NCBI GenBank assembly: GCA_017397725.1
Contig: JAFQIA010000023.1
Coordinates: 1 to 64,000 of the forward strand
Reading direction: 5' to 3'
Length of the DNA stretch: 64,000 nucleotides
DNA from: Clostridia bacterium
GTDB lineage: Bacteria; Bacillota; Clostridia; Monoglobales; Monoglobaceae
Below are positions 7,558 to 14,820 of this stretch, piece by piece; the stretch's first letter is position 1; each line of letters opens with the position of its first letter. The translations under genes were made by a program, and so were the position numbers. A model generated the notes under the pieces. It was not told the DNA's origin. It did not search any database and saw only the letters and a program-made list of their open reading frames with translations.

Positions 7558-8550
7558 ATGGCAAAAGAAAATGAAAAAATCATAGATGACGGACAAAATC
7601 GGTGCAGGAGATGTGACAGACCACTCATTGACCCCAATGATATTTATGGGTGGCGTTGCGCAAAAATTGTGGGACAGGGCGGTCATGGTGAATTACCAAC
7701 TCTTGACGAAACTGCCACAAATGCGTATAATGCTTATGTAGAGAGTTATTTATCAGAAGGTATAGAAGGACTTGATGGAGGGCCTATTGCATCAATCGAT
7801 AGCTACAATGTGGAATCGAAAACAGATCCGAGTGAAATTTTGAATACAGGATGTGATTCAGCCGGTGTATGGCATGATTGGGATGCCGAAAAATATGGAG
7901 TTGATTCTCCAGTATACAAAATGCTTTCCGGATTAAACACAGCCTATGAAAAAGCAAATACTTATGGGCATTGGTCAGGGGATAAAGAGCGGATAGCCGA
8001 TTTGGCGGCAACACTAAGAGTCACTGATACAAATATTACTGATGTTATTGTGATGAACAATCGTCAAGGTGCGTTCAATAATGGGCATAATGCAGTCTTG
8101 CTTATGAATCCAAGCGGTCAGGGCTTCTATTTCAGTTATTCTTCTGCAAATGGGTATATTGATGATATAGGAGAAATGAGGTTTTCCATTTTGAATGAAG
8201 ATGAAGTGAACGAAATTAAGGATAGGAGCGGAGAGGTTTATGAATCTGTAACGATATACGGAGATAGGCGATGGGAAAAAGGCAAAGATGCATATGACAG
8301 ATTTATATGGTATGATGTGCCTGATAGTAGTGCGGGAGAGCGGATGTTTCAGTATGCCGCCGATATCTTTTCTAACCCGGGTCATTATAATGCGTTACTA
8401 AAGGCACGGGGAAAACAATGCGATTATGTTGTTTCGTTGATTTTATCAGCCGGTGGAATTGAATATGAACAAAAACTGAAACCTAATGATTCGTATGAAT
8501 TGTTTAAGAACAATAAAACATATTGGGGAAATCAATCATGGAGCGATTAG
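7558..8550 (+). CDS. Putative papain-like (permuted NlpC/P60-type) protein with zinc-ribbon N-terminus
   Basis: This 330-residue protein is not one I can name. Near residues 14-36 it has RCRRCDRPL...WRC, a CxxC...C pattern found at the front of other Firmicute proteins. The C-terminal half has GHNAVLLMNPSGQGFYFSY (about 177-195), a conserved-looking histidine block, and later GKQCDYVVSLILSAGGI (about 284-300), a cysteine block. A His-before-Cys order with this spacing is typical of permuted papain/NlpC-P60 folds used in secreted effectors, so a peptidase or toxin role is possible. No signal peptide is visible. ATG 7558 has AAAGGAG 7 nt upstream and is preferred to 7552. The gene is visibly more AT-rich than its neighbours, suggesting transfer. 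Confidence 0.7.
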   Translation: MAKENEKIIDDGQNRCRRCDRPLIDPNDIYGWRCAKIVGQGGHGELPTLDETATNAYNAYVESYLSEGIEGLDGGPIASIDSYNVESKTDPSEILNTGCDSAGVWHDWDAEKYGVDSPVYKMLSGLNTAYEKANTYGHWSGDKERIADLAATLRVTDTNITDVIVMNNRQGAFNNGHNAVLLMNPSGQGFYFSYSSANGYIDDIGEMRFSILNEDEVNEIKDRSGEVYESVTIYGDRRWEKGKDAYDRFIWYDVPDSSAGERMFQYAADIFSNPGHYNALLKARGKQCDYVVSLILSAGGIEYEQKLKPNDSYELFKNNKTYWGNQSWSD

Positions 8551-8615
8551 AAATACGGATTAATCTGCAAAGTAGTAGTACAGTTCTATGATATACTTCG
8601 TCTGAGGTGAAAGTT

Positions 8616-9002
8616 ATGAAAAAGATAAATTTCATTGTAAATATGTTCATACCTGTTTTGTGGATTATAATATTTTTTTTCGCAAAGGATGAAGCATTTG
8701 GAATAGATTATGGAGATGTATACACCTTTTTTTGGATTGCGATACCAATCGGGATGTTTGTTTTTAACACATTCACAGAAAAGAAAATTAAAAAACTTGC
8801 ATTACTGTATCTCGTGTCTGCGGGGATGCAGATACTAGGTATATTTATACAAGTATTACTTCATTATAACTTTATATCTGGCGATCCTGGAACATCTGCA
8901 GTAGGACAACTGATAATGCTGATTACTGCTATTTTGAATCTTGTGCTTTCTCTCATGGGAATAGTAATCAAAAGTTTGATATTAAGACTTAAGAAACAAT
9001 GA
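8616..9002 (+). CDS. Small four-span membrane protein, possible partner or immunity protein
   Basis: This 128-residue protein has about four predicted membrane spans (near residues 5-23, 36-52, 60-80 and 92-118) and charged cytoplasmic linkers (TEKKIKK). It is AT-rich like the gene 65 bp upstream and shares its strand and terminator, so the two probably form one unit. Small membrane proteins downstream of effector-like genes are often immunity proteins; that is inference from position only. ATG 8616 follows GAGGTG by 6 nt; a GTG at 8607 is part of that binding site. Confidence 0.65.
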   Translation: MKKINFIVNMFIPVLWIIIFFFAKDEAFGIDYGDVYTFFWIAIPIGMFVFNTFTEKKIKKLALLYLVSAGMQILGIFIQVLLHYNFISGDPGTSAVGQLIMLITAILNLVLSLMGIVIKSLILRLKKQ

Positions 9003-9008
9003 TACACT

Positions 9009-9037
9009 AAAAGAGCACCCACTGGGTGCTCTTTTTT
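9009..9037. terminator. Terminator of the 7558-9002 unit
   Basis: AAAAGAGCACCC/GGGTGCTCTTTTTT hairpin, nearly identical to 7410-7438. Confidence 0.85.
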
Positions 9038-9086
9038 GGCGCACACAGAACCGTCCTCTGTGTTCCGCAGAAATAATTTTATACCT

Positions 9087-9265
9087 CGCCCCCTTAGGGA
9101 TTTAAGGGGGCGGAGCATAGAAATCTTTTTGATAGGCTTGTTGGGGAATGTGCGGGGGTTCCTGGGGGGAAGACCCCCGGCGTCGTTTTGGCTACTTTTG
9201 GACGAGCAAAAGTAGCATTTACGCAAACGAAAGAAATAGCAATCCGTCCGGATGATAGAAAATCC
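9087..9265. repeat. Three-hairpin interspersed repeat, copy 1
   Basis: This ~180-bp stretch is about 90% identical by eye to 24563-24743. It contains three successive hairpins: CGCCCCCTTA/TAAGGGGGCG, GGGGGTT/AAGACCCCC and GCTACTTTT/AAAAGTAGC, and ends in GTCCGGATGATAGAAAATCC. It lies in a 380-bp gene-free gap (9003-9385) that otherwise holds only GGGACGGTTCT-family repeats (9040-9067 and 9277-9355) and a terminator. Open frames across it look spurious. Confidence 0.85.
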
Positions 9266-9276
9266 TATGTGGCGCA

Positions 9277-9355
9277 ACACACAGAACCGTCCCCTGTGTT
9301 CGAACCGTCCCCTGTGTTCCGAACCGTCCCCTGTGTTCCACGTCCCCTGTGCACA
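9277..9355. repeat. Cluster of GGGACGGTTCT-family repeats
   Basis: Four tandem partial copies of GAACCGTCCCCTGTGTTC occur within 80 bp, directly after the three-hairpin element. Confidence 0.85.
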
Positions 9356-9385
9356 CAATGAAAAACTCCCCTTGCGGGGAGTTTT

Positions 9386-9670
9386 TTAATCTTCAAATTC
9401 GAATAAATCGGCATTGCGGTCTTGGAACAAACGATAAACTGCAGACAGGATCTCTCCATCCTCCACCTGTTCCAGACAATCTTCTTCCTTATCCTTGTGG
9501 ATTTGGAAAATGACTACCTCAGTAACCACTTCCTCGTCCTCATCATAAGGAATACAAATCACATAATCATTGCCCTGATACTGCACCGTGTCCAGATGTT
9601 CAAAGGTCACGGTGTTTCCGTCTTCGTCAATCAAATCTACCAAATATTCGTTTTCGGGTAATTCAGACAT
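9386..9670 (-). CDS. DUF1292 family acidic protein (YrzB-like)
   Basis: This 94-residue, strongly acidic protein (VDLIDEDGNTVTFEHLDTVQYQGNDYVIC...) matches the DUF1292/YrzB family of small conserved Firmicute proteins of unknown function. ATG 9670 follows AAAGGAGG by 8 nt. It begins 1 bp after the end of ruvX; the ruvX-yrzB neighbourhood is also seen in Bacillus, where ireB (yrzL) precedes ruvX. Here ireB is absent and phage genes occupy the upstream side. Confidence 0.88.
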   Translation of the reverse strand: MSELPENEYLVDLIDEDGNTVTFEHLDTVQYQGNDYVICIPYDEDEEVVTEVVIFQIHKDKEEDCLEQVEDGEILSAVYRLFQDRNADLFEFED

Positions 9671-9671
9671 C

Positions 9672-10094
9672 TTAAAATCCTCCTTTACTATCCAAGTAAG
9701 CCTGCAGAATATATGCCGCCGAGATGCTGTCCACGCTGTCCTTCCGCTTTTGGCCACGGACATTGGTTTCGTTCATCAAATGATGCGCCGAAACGGTGGT
9801 CAGCCGCTCATCCCAAAGGATGATGGGAAAATCTTCCCCCAGTCTTTCGAAAAGCAGCGCCTGAAACGCCTTGGTCTTTTCGCCGCGGGGGCCGATGGAG
9901 CCGTTCATATTCTTGGGGAATCCCAGCACAATCGTTTCTGCATTCTGCTCTTTCACCAGAGCGGCTGCATAATCTGCCACCTTGACCATATTTTTTTCCT
10001 TACAGGCGGGCAGAGAGGTTGCCCCAAACCCCAGCGGGTCCGAGATGGCAAATCCGGTTCTGCTGTCCCCAAAGTCAATGCCCAATATCCGCAT
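9672..10094 (-). CDS. ruvX: Putative pre-16S rRNA nuclease / Holliday junction resolvase RuvX (YqgF)
   Basis: This 140-residue protein has the RNase H-like YqgF fold: MRILGIDFGDSRTGFA at the N-terminus with the first catalytic aspartate, VLGFPKNMNGSIGPR, the WDERLTT motif with the second acidic residue, and the C-terminal KDSVDSISAAYIL. YqgF proteins trim the 5' end of 16S rRNA and have been proposed as resolvases. ATG 10094 has GAGGTAGG upstream; the ORF could run further up but starts MRILGIDFG in the family. It is followed immediately by the DUF1292 gene. The terminase gene ends only about 60 bp upstream. Confidence 0.93.
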   Translation of the reverse strand: MRILGIDFGDSRTGFAISDPLGFGATSLPACKEKNMVKVADYAAALVKEQNAETIVLGFPKNMNGSIGPRGEKTKAFQALLFERLGEDFPIILWDERLTTVSAHHLMNETNVRGQKRKDSVDSISAAYILQAYLDSKGGF

Positions 10095-10154
10095 AATCCT
10101 ACCTCGACTTCTTGTTTTTTTGATTGTATCATAAATTCTTCCAAGAATCAATAG

Positions 10155-11549
10155 CTAAAACGCAAACCGCCCATACTCTAAATCCTCCTCCAAGGGATGA
10201 TATTCCCGCTTGGGTAAAACCATCGATTCTCTTGGTGCGATAGGGTCACTCATCAAAAAATATTTCATGGCATCATAGAGATGGTCCTCCTGCCGTGTGT
10301 CCACATCCTCGGGATTCACCGGATCATACCGCAGCTGGGGCAGCGTGCGAATCATATGCTTGCAGGTATCAAAGAAGTAAAGCATCGGCAGCCCCTCCTC
10401 ATCAAAGGAGAGCCGATAATGCACCTGCATCTTGCCCGCCAGCCGGTGGTTTTTCCCTTTTTCAAAGTAAACGCCCTCTTTTTCCATCATCTCGGCAATG
10501 CTTCCCTCGTTGGAGCCGGTGGCATTCCAGATGGCAGGGTCAGCATAACCGCAGATGGTCCTGCCCTTTTCCTCCCGCTCCTCAATCTCACGGATGGCAC
10601 GGGCAATCTTCTGGGCGGTCCAACGAACCCCCACATCCGGTTCCCCGCTGCAGCCGTAAAGCTCCCGATAATTGTAGGCTCTGCCATCGTGGTCCAAGGC
10701 AAACCAAGACACCGCAAAGGGCTTGGCATAGCCAAAGTCAAAGGTGCGGAACCGCCGCCATTCCTTGGGAATCTCAAAGGGCGCAATCACATGGCTGAAC
10801 CGGCGGGTCTGATACCCCCGCGGGTTGTTCTGCCATTCGGCAAACACCTGTCCGTCAAAAATATCCCATTGCCCGTAAAGGAGCGCCTTGCGCTGCTCCT
10901 CAGGCAAAAGCTCCAGCCGTTTCTGGTAGGTCTTGTCCGCCTCCATCAAAAACACATTGTCCTGCACAAAAGAGGGGATAAACACCCGCCGCATCCCGCT
11001 TTCGTCGGTTTGTACCTGATTGGGCATCCCGCCGTCAATAAACCGCCGCTTCACCCAATGATGCCCGATTCCGCCGGGGTTGGTGCTGGACTTCATCTGC
11101 TTGGGGTACGGATTCACCCCACGGATTCGGGACAATAGATAGGTATACTGCCCCTCGGTAAAATGGGTCAGCTCGTCAAAGCGCACCACATCGTATTCTG
11201 CCCCCTGATACCGCAACACATCCTTCTCCCCTGCCAGATACCCAAACTCAATCAAGGAGCCGTTGACAAACTCCCACCGATGATGGGTTGCCCGATACTT
11301 GGCAACCTCCTTGGGGAACATCTGCATAGAGGTAAAGATGATGGAATGCTCCAATTCGGGAAAGGTGCGCCTGAGAATCAGCTGCCGGCTGCCGGCATAT
11401 TTCAAGGCATAGACCAGCGCATCTGCCAACTGTCCGTAGGACTTGCCGCCTCCCGCCGCGCCGCCGAAAAGCACCTCGTCCGCATCACTGTCCATAAACT
11501 GCTTTTGTGTGGCAGTCAGATTGAGGGTCAAATCAGCCACGCCCATCAT
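10155..11549 (-). CDS. Phage terminase large subunit
   Basis: This ~464-residue protein has the two-part TerL layout. The N-terminal ATPase carries a Walker A loop FGGAAGGGKSYG near residue 30 and a Walker B-like VVRFDELTHF; the C-terminal RNase H-like nuclease has FDFGYAKPFAVSWFA, GYADPAIW and DHLYDAMKYFL with the expected acidic residues. It packages DNA into proheads and cuts it. All catalytic motifs look intact. The start is uncertain: ATG 11549 is used, while a GTG at 11540 has a better placed GGGGGAG. It overlaps the end of the small upstream gene. Confidence 0.93.
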   Translation of the reverse strand: MMGVADLTLNLTATQKQFMDSDADEVLFGGAAGGGKSYGQLADALVYALKYAGSRQLILRRTFPELEHSIIFTSMQMFPKEVAKYRATHHRWEFVNGSLIEFGYLAGEKDVLRYQGAEYDVVRFDELTHFTEGQYTYLLSRIRGVNPYPKQMKSSTNPGGIGHHWVKRRFIDGGMPNQVQTDESGMRRVFIPSFVQDNVFLMEADKTYQKRLELLPEEQRKALLYGQWDIFDGQVFAEWQNNPRGYQTRRFSHVIAPFEIPKEWRRFRTFDFGYAKPFAVSWFALDHDGRAYNYRELYGCSGEPDVGVRWTAQKIARAIREIEEREEKGRTICGYADPAIWNATGSNEGSIAEMMEKEGVYFEKGKNHRLAGKMQVHYRLSFDEEGLPMLYFFDTCKHMIRTLPQLRYDPVNPEDVDTRQEDHLYDAMKYFLMSDPIAPRESMVLPKREYHPLEEDLEYGRFAF

Positions 11550-11733
11550 CTCCCCCAACCACCCGAATCTCTACCGTAAAATGGTCTTTTTGAGGCGTAT
11601 CGGGTTCCTTTTCCTCTTCCAGCCGAGCCAGAATCTCCTTTGCCGCAGACAGCTCCACCCGCTCATTGCCGCAATGAAGCAGCTCGGTCAGCTTTTGGGT
11701 TGCATCAGTTTCCATCTTTTTTGCGGTACACAT
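11533..11733 (-). CDS. Small phage protein upstream of terminase, possibly a terminase small-subunit remnant
   Basis: This 66-residue protein (METDATQKLTELLHCGNERVELSAAKEILARLEEEKE...) sits exactly where a small terminase subunit would be. It has one helical region with ELSAAKEILARLEE and an extended C-terminus, but is too short to show the usual helix-turn-helix plus oligomerisation domain. AGGAGG lies 9 nt before the ATG. It overlaps the preceding gene by 29 bp and the terminase by about 17 bp, which indicates translational coupling. Identity rests on position. Confidence 0.55.
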   Translation of the reverse strand: MCTAKKMETDATQKLTELLHCGNERVELSAAKEILARLEEEKEPDTPQKDHFTVEIRVVGGDDGRG

Positions 11734-12112
11734 CTGCCTCTACCTCCTGCCCAATCAACTTTTTAAGAGCGCGATCGTGAATCCGGATGGCGTGGCGGCG
11801 ACTGAAATGCACATAAAACTCCATGGCATCCCACATCAGATGCTTGATGTAACGGGCAGTCAGAATTGCCCGTTCCTCCGGATCCAGACACTCCATCAGT
11901 CGCTCCACATCCTCGCCAATCTGCTGCATCCGTTTATGTAGTTCTTCAATCTTGTCAAGATAGTATGCCTCGTGATGGCGTGCCACCACGCCCAAATCCC
12001 GACAATCCCGCTGCAGACGCAGATAAAATCCCGTCTTCATCTCCAAATCCCGATTCAGGAGCGCCAACCCCCTGAGCCAGCTCTTTACCTGTTTGGTTGT
12101 TTCAAATTTCAT
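11705..12112 (-). CDS. Phage late transcriptional regulator-like protein (ArpU/RinA type)
   Basis: This 135-residue helical protein has a coiled-coil N-terminal half and a C-terminal sigma-70 region-4-like helix-turn-helix (LDPEERAILTARYIKHLMWDAMEFYVHFSRRHAIRIHDRALKKL). Such proteins are usually encoded just before the terminase genes and activate the packaging/structural operon in Firmicute phages, which fits its place here. ATG 12112 follows GAAAGGGG. The family name is inferred from the fold pattern and location. Confidence 0.7.
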   Translation of the reverse strand: MKFETTKQVKSWLRGLALLNRDLEMKTGFYLRLQRDCRDLGVVARHHEAYYLDKIEELHKRMQQIGEDVERLMECLDPEERAILTARYIKHLMWDAMEFYVHFSRRHAIRIHDRALKKLIGQEVEADVYRKKDGN

Positions 12113-12144
12113 ATTCTTAACCCCTTTCTCATTCGTAAAAAATC

Positions 12145-12342
12145 CTAATAGGCTCTGTCGATACCGTAATGCTCGTGACAGCACGCCATATCGCAGAACA
12201 AACCATCTGTGCTTTCTGTTAAGTCCGGCATATCGTCATACAACGCCTCCCCGCAGCAAAGGCAAACTCCCACCTTGCGGGGCAGATCGTTCGGGTTAAG
12301 GCTGCCGAACCGTTCCATCTTCAGGATGTCAGGATGTGTCAT
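12145..12342 (-). CDS. Small cysteine-rich (zinc-ribbon-like) phage protein
   Basis: This 65-residue protein contains CLCCGEALYDD and later LFCDMACC, a CxxC...CxxxC spacing suggestive of a zinc ribbon, as is common in small early phage proteins. AAGGAG lies 6 nt before ATG 12342. It is first in the leftward operon that runs to the terminase, divergent from the repressor at 12525, so the intergenic space probably holds the lysogeny switch. Confidence 0.65.
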   Translation of the reverse strand: MTHPDILKMERFGSLNPNDLPRKVGVCLCCGEALYDDMPDLTESTDGLFCDMACCHEHYGIDRAY

Positions 12343-12394
12343 TTTCGCTCCTTTCCGTCACAGTCCGTCACCGCTTGGCCTGTTCTAATCCAAC

Positions 12395-12502
12395 AACCTG
12401 AATGATATATTTTTATTATACAACAATATTATCGTTTGTCAAGAAAAAAATAACGACATTTTTGTTTATAATCTTGCAAAATATCAGGTTATATGTTAAA
12501 AT
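12395..12502. promoter_or_regulatory. Divergent repressor/early promoter region
   Basis: The plus-strand repressor promoter reads TTGCAA (12474-12479), 17 bp, TAAAAT (12497-12502). Candidate operator repeats are the inverted pair AACCTGA (12395-12401) and TCAGGTT (12484-12490), and TATCGTT/AACGACA around 12430-12457. The region is very AT-rich. Confidence 0.45.
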
Positions 12503-12524
12503 AAGAGTTATCGAGGTGATTGCT

Positions 12525-13238
12525 GTGGCAAATATACATATTAGTAAGTTACTTAAAGAGGCAAGAAAGGCGGCAGGGTATACCCAAAAAGACATTTACG
12601 AATGGTTGGGCATCGGTCAATCCACCTTTAGCGCCTGGGAAACCGGACAGGGCGAACCCTCTGTGGAGGTGTTTTTGCGGCTCTGTCAAAAATATCAGGT
12701 GACCGACATTGCAGGGTACTTTTTACCCGACCCCGTTACCGGAAAAACCGCCGAGCGCTTAGATCCCATGTTTGTGAATAAGATGCTCTCCCTTCCCAAG
12801 CGGAGTCAGGATGCGGTGCGGAACTGTCTGGAATTTGAATACAACAACAGTCCGCTGAAGATTCATCATACCGAGCGGCGATTGCGGCGGATTCCCCTGT
12901 ATACGCAGGTGGCAACCGCCGGCTTTGGCAACTATCTGGATGATCAGGATGCCCAGATTCGGGAGCTTGTCGCTCCCGAAGAGGCAAGCTTTGCGGTACG
13001 GATTTCCGGTGACAGTATGGAACCGCTGATTCACGACGGGGACATTGTGTTTGTGCACCGCCAAAGCGAAATCGCCTCGGGCGAGATTGGCATCTTCTCC
13101 TTAAACGGGGAGAGCTTTTGCAAGGTATGGGACAATCGGGGCGGGGTTGCCAAGCTGATTTCCCTGAACCAAAGCTACAAACCTATCCGGTTAACCCCTT
13201 CAGACCGGTTGCTCACTCACGGCAAGGTTCTGCTGTGA
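12525..13238 (+). CDS. CI/LexA-like phage repressor with S24 peptidase domain
   Basis: This 237-residue protein has an N-terminal Cro/CI helix-turn-helix (TQKDIYEWLGIGQSTFSAWE) and a C-terminal LexA-like self-cleaving domain. ISGDSMEPLIHDGDIVFV carries the nucleophilic serine, the lysine is probably in SFCKVW, and an Ala-Gly cleavage bond lies in VATAGFGN. It should hold the prophage operators and be inactivated by RecA in the SOS response. The start is GTG 12525, with GAGGTG 6 nt upstream. Its last 39 bp overlap the 3' end of the portal gene on the other strand. Confidence 0.9.
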   Translation: MANIHISKLLKEARKAAGYTQKDIYEWLGIGQSTFSAWETGQGEPSVEVFLRLCQKYQVTDIAGYFLPDPVTGKTAERLDPMFVNKMLSLPKRSQDAVRNCLEFEYNNSPLKIHHTERRLRRIPLYTQVATAGFGNYLDDQDAQIRELVAPEEASFAVRISGDSMEPLIHDGDIVFVHRQSEIASGEIGIFSLNGESFCKVWDNRGGVAKLISLNQSYKPIRLTPSDRLLTHGKVLL

Positions 13239-14807
13239 GCCAATGGCTTCCAGAAGCTTTTCTTTTCCATCAAAATACATATTCTCCAACAGGATTTTGG
13301 CAGAGGGCGCCATATCCGGTCGGAACACCCCTATTTTCCAAAGCTCAGTCAAGGTTTGATTCTGAGCCACCCGATTATAGGGGTTATTTTTTTCTGCGCT
13401 GACCGCCACATCAAATTCCAGAGGGCGCACCTGAGATTGGTCCTTCCACAAACGATTGGAGAAGGTCAGGTATTCCCGCTTGCCGTCAAGACCGTCAATG
13501 CGGTAGCTGTGAGGCTGGTCATAAAACTGGCGCATCAGCTCCATACAAAGATAGATGATTTCCCGAAAGGCGTTATAGCCTTCGCCAATCATATCCCGAC
13601 TCAGCTTTTCGCCCGCCTGTTGGAGCGCCGCAATGGCAGAATACGCCGTCACGCCGCCGGTGGTTCCGCCCTGCTGGAAGTCCCGATTGCCGGCAATCTC
13701 TTTCATTTCCTCAATTTTGTTCTTTCGATGCTGAATGATGTAGCTGTGCAGCGGTTTTGCCTGCAGTTCCCGAATGTTTTCGTCCCCCACATTGCCTGCC
13801 ACATGGATGATGTCCTTGGAGCAGTCGGTGAGCTCGTATTCGTTCAGACCGCCGTTGTCCTTGACCATATAACGTGTTTTGCCCGAAATCATCGCATTTC
13901 GGCTGATAATCCAGTCCAGTCGGTCAATATAAAGCTGGGGGCTTTTGATGATGTCTACCATGCCGAATCCAACCGGGCTGTCCTCGTCCGGATACATGAC
14001 ATCCAGCACAAAGGGATACTTGCCGTGGGCGTACAGACCGGAATCAGAGCTATCCTCGGTGGCATCCAGAATCAGGTTGCCGCAGAATTTCACCAGCTCC
14101 AGCGTGGTGTGACTGCCCCGTTTCTTTTTGTAATAGCAGTCCACCACCATCAGCTTGTCCTTGTTCTTGTCTGCCCCATTGGTATTTTGCATATCGTCGT
14201 AGGTATGAATCTCCGATACTCCATCCTCCTGAAAACAGTCGGCATATTGGGGGTAGCGGTTTTTCAAATCCTCTCTGTCTATCAGGGCGGTGAGAAACAG
14301 AAACCGACTGTCCTGAATGTCACAGATGCCCGGTTCCCAGAACAGGTTGAGCAGGTCAATCTTGCGGATGTCAATTTCTCCCAACCCGCCCCTGAGTTCG
14401 GGATTGAAGAATACCCCATAGCAGGCGGCACCATTTTTCAGCTTGTACCACCACGCCCGACTGTAAGTGCGGCGGAAGTTGCAGGCATCCAACTGAATGG
14501 GCAGGATGCGGGTAAAGGTTTCTGCAATTTCTCTGTCCTTTTCCTCTCGCTCCAACACATTGGGAGAGGGAAAGTTGTCCATGGCATCGGCGTGCTTGTT
14601 GGCAATGGCGTTGAACAGATAGGGCGTGGTGGGTGTGGGTAGCTCCCCCGTCTGCTCTGCCTGATACCGCGCCTTGAACCAACGATTGTTCTCAATGATG
14701 CGGCGGTCAAACGCCTGCTTGTGTTCCTGATACCGACGAAACTCCTCGGTCATTCGGTCAAAAAACTCCGGTTGAATCTTTCCGTGATAATGATTGTTTG
14801 GTTGCAT
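13200..14807 (-). CDS. Phage portal protein
   Basis: This 535-residue protein resembles P22-type portals: a helical N-terminus, then the wing region with long beta segments (EIDIRKIDLLNLFWEPG), GKYPFVLDVMYPDEDSPVGFGMVDIIKSPQLYIDRLDWIISRNA, and the stem helices GGTTGGVTAYSAIAALQQAGEKLSRDM, a glycine/alanine-rich hallmark. It forms the dodecameric ring through which the terminase packages DNA. AAGGAGG lies 6 nt before the ATG. It follows the tail gene by 13 bp in one operon. It ends inside the 3' end of the repressor gene, so this end may have been joined by deletion. Confidence 0.85.
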   Translation of the reverse strand: MQPNNHYHGKIQPEFFDRMTEEFRRYQEHKQAFDRRIIENNRWFKARYQAEQTGELPTPTTPYLFNAIANKHADAMDNFPSPNVLEREEKDREIAETFTRILPIQLDACNFRRTYSRAWWYKLKNGAACYGVFFNPELRGGLGEIDIRKIDLLNLFWEPGICDIQDSRFLFLTALIDREDLKNRYPQYADCFQEDGVSEIHTYDDMQNTNGADKNKDKLMVVDCYYKKKRGSHTTLELVKFCGNLILDATEDSSDSGLYAHGKYPFVLDVMYPDEDSPVGFGMVDIIKSPQLYIDRLDWIISRNAMISGKTRYMVKDNGGLNEYELTDCSKDIIHVAGNVGDENIRELQAKPLHSYIIQHRKNKIEEMKEIAGNRDFQQGGTTGGVTAYSAIAALQQAGEKLSRDMIGEGYNAFREIIYLCMELMRQFYDQPHSYRIDGLDGKREYLTFSNRLWKDQSQVRPLEFDVAVSAEKNNPYNRVAQNQTLTELWKIGVFRPDMAPSAKILLENMYFDGKEKLLEAIGSQQNLAVSEQPV

Positions 14808-14820
14808 AAGAATCCTCCTT

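Noticed and set aside
8864..9358. Minus-strand frame across the three-hairpin repeat (also 24505-24885)
   Set aside because: The translation (NDAGGLPPRNPRTFP-type) comes from the repeat itself in both copies; no ribosome binding site is present.
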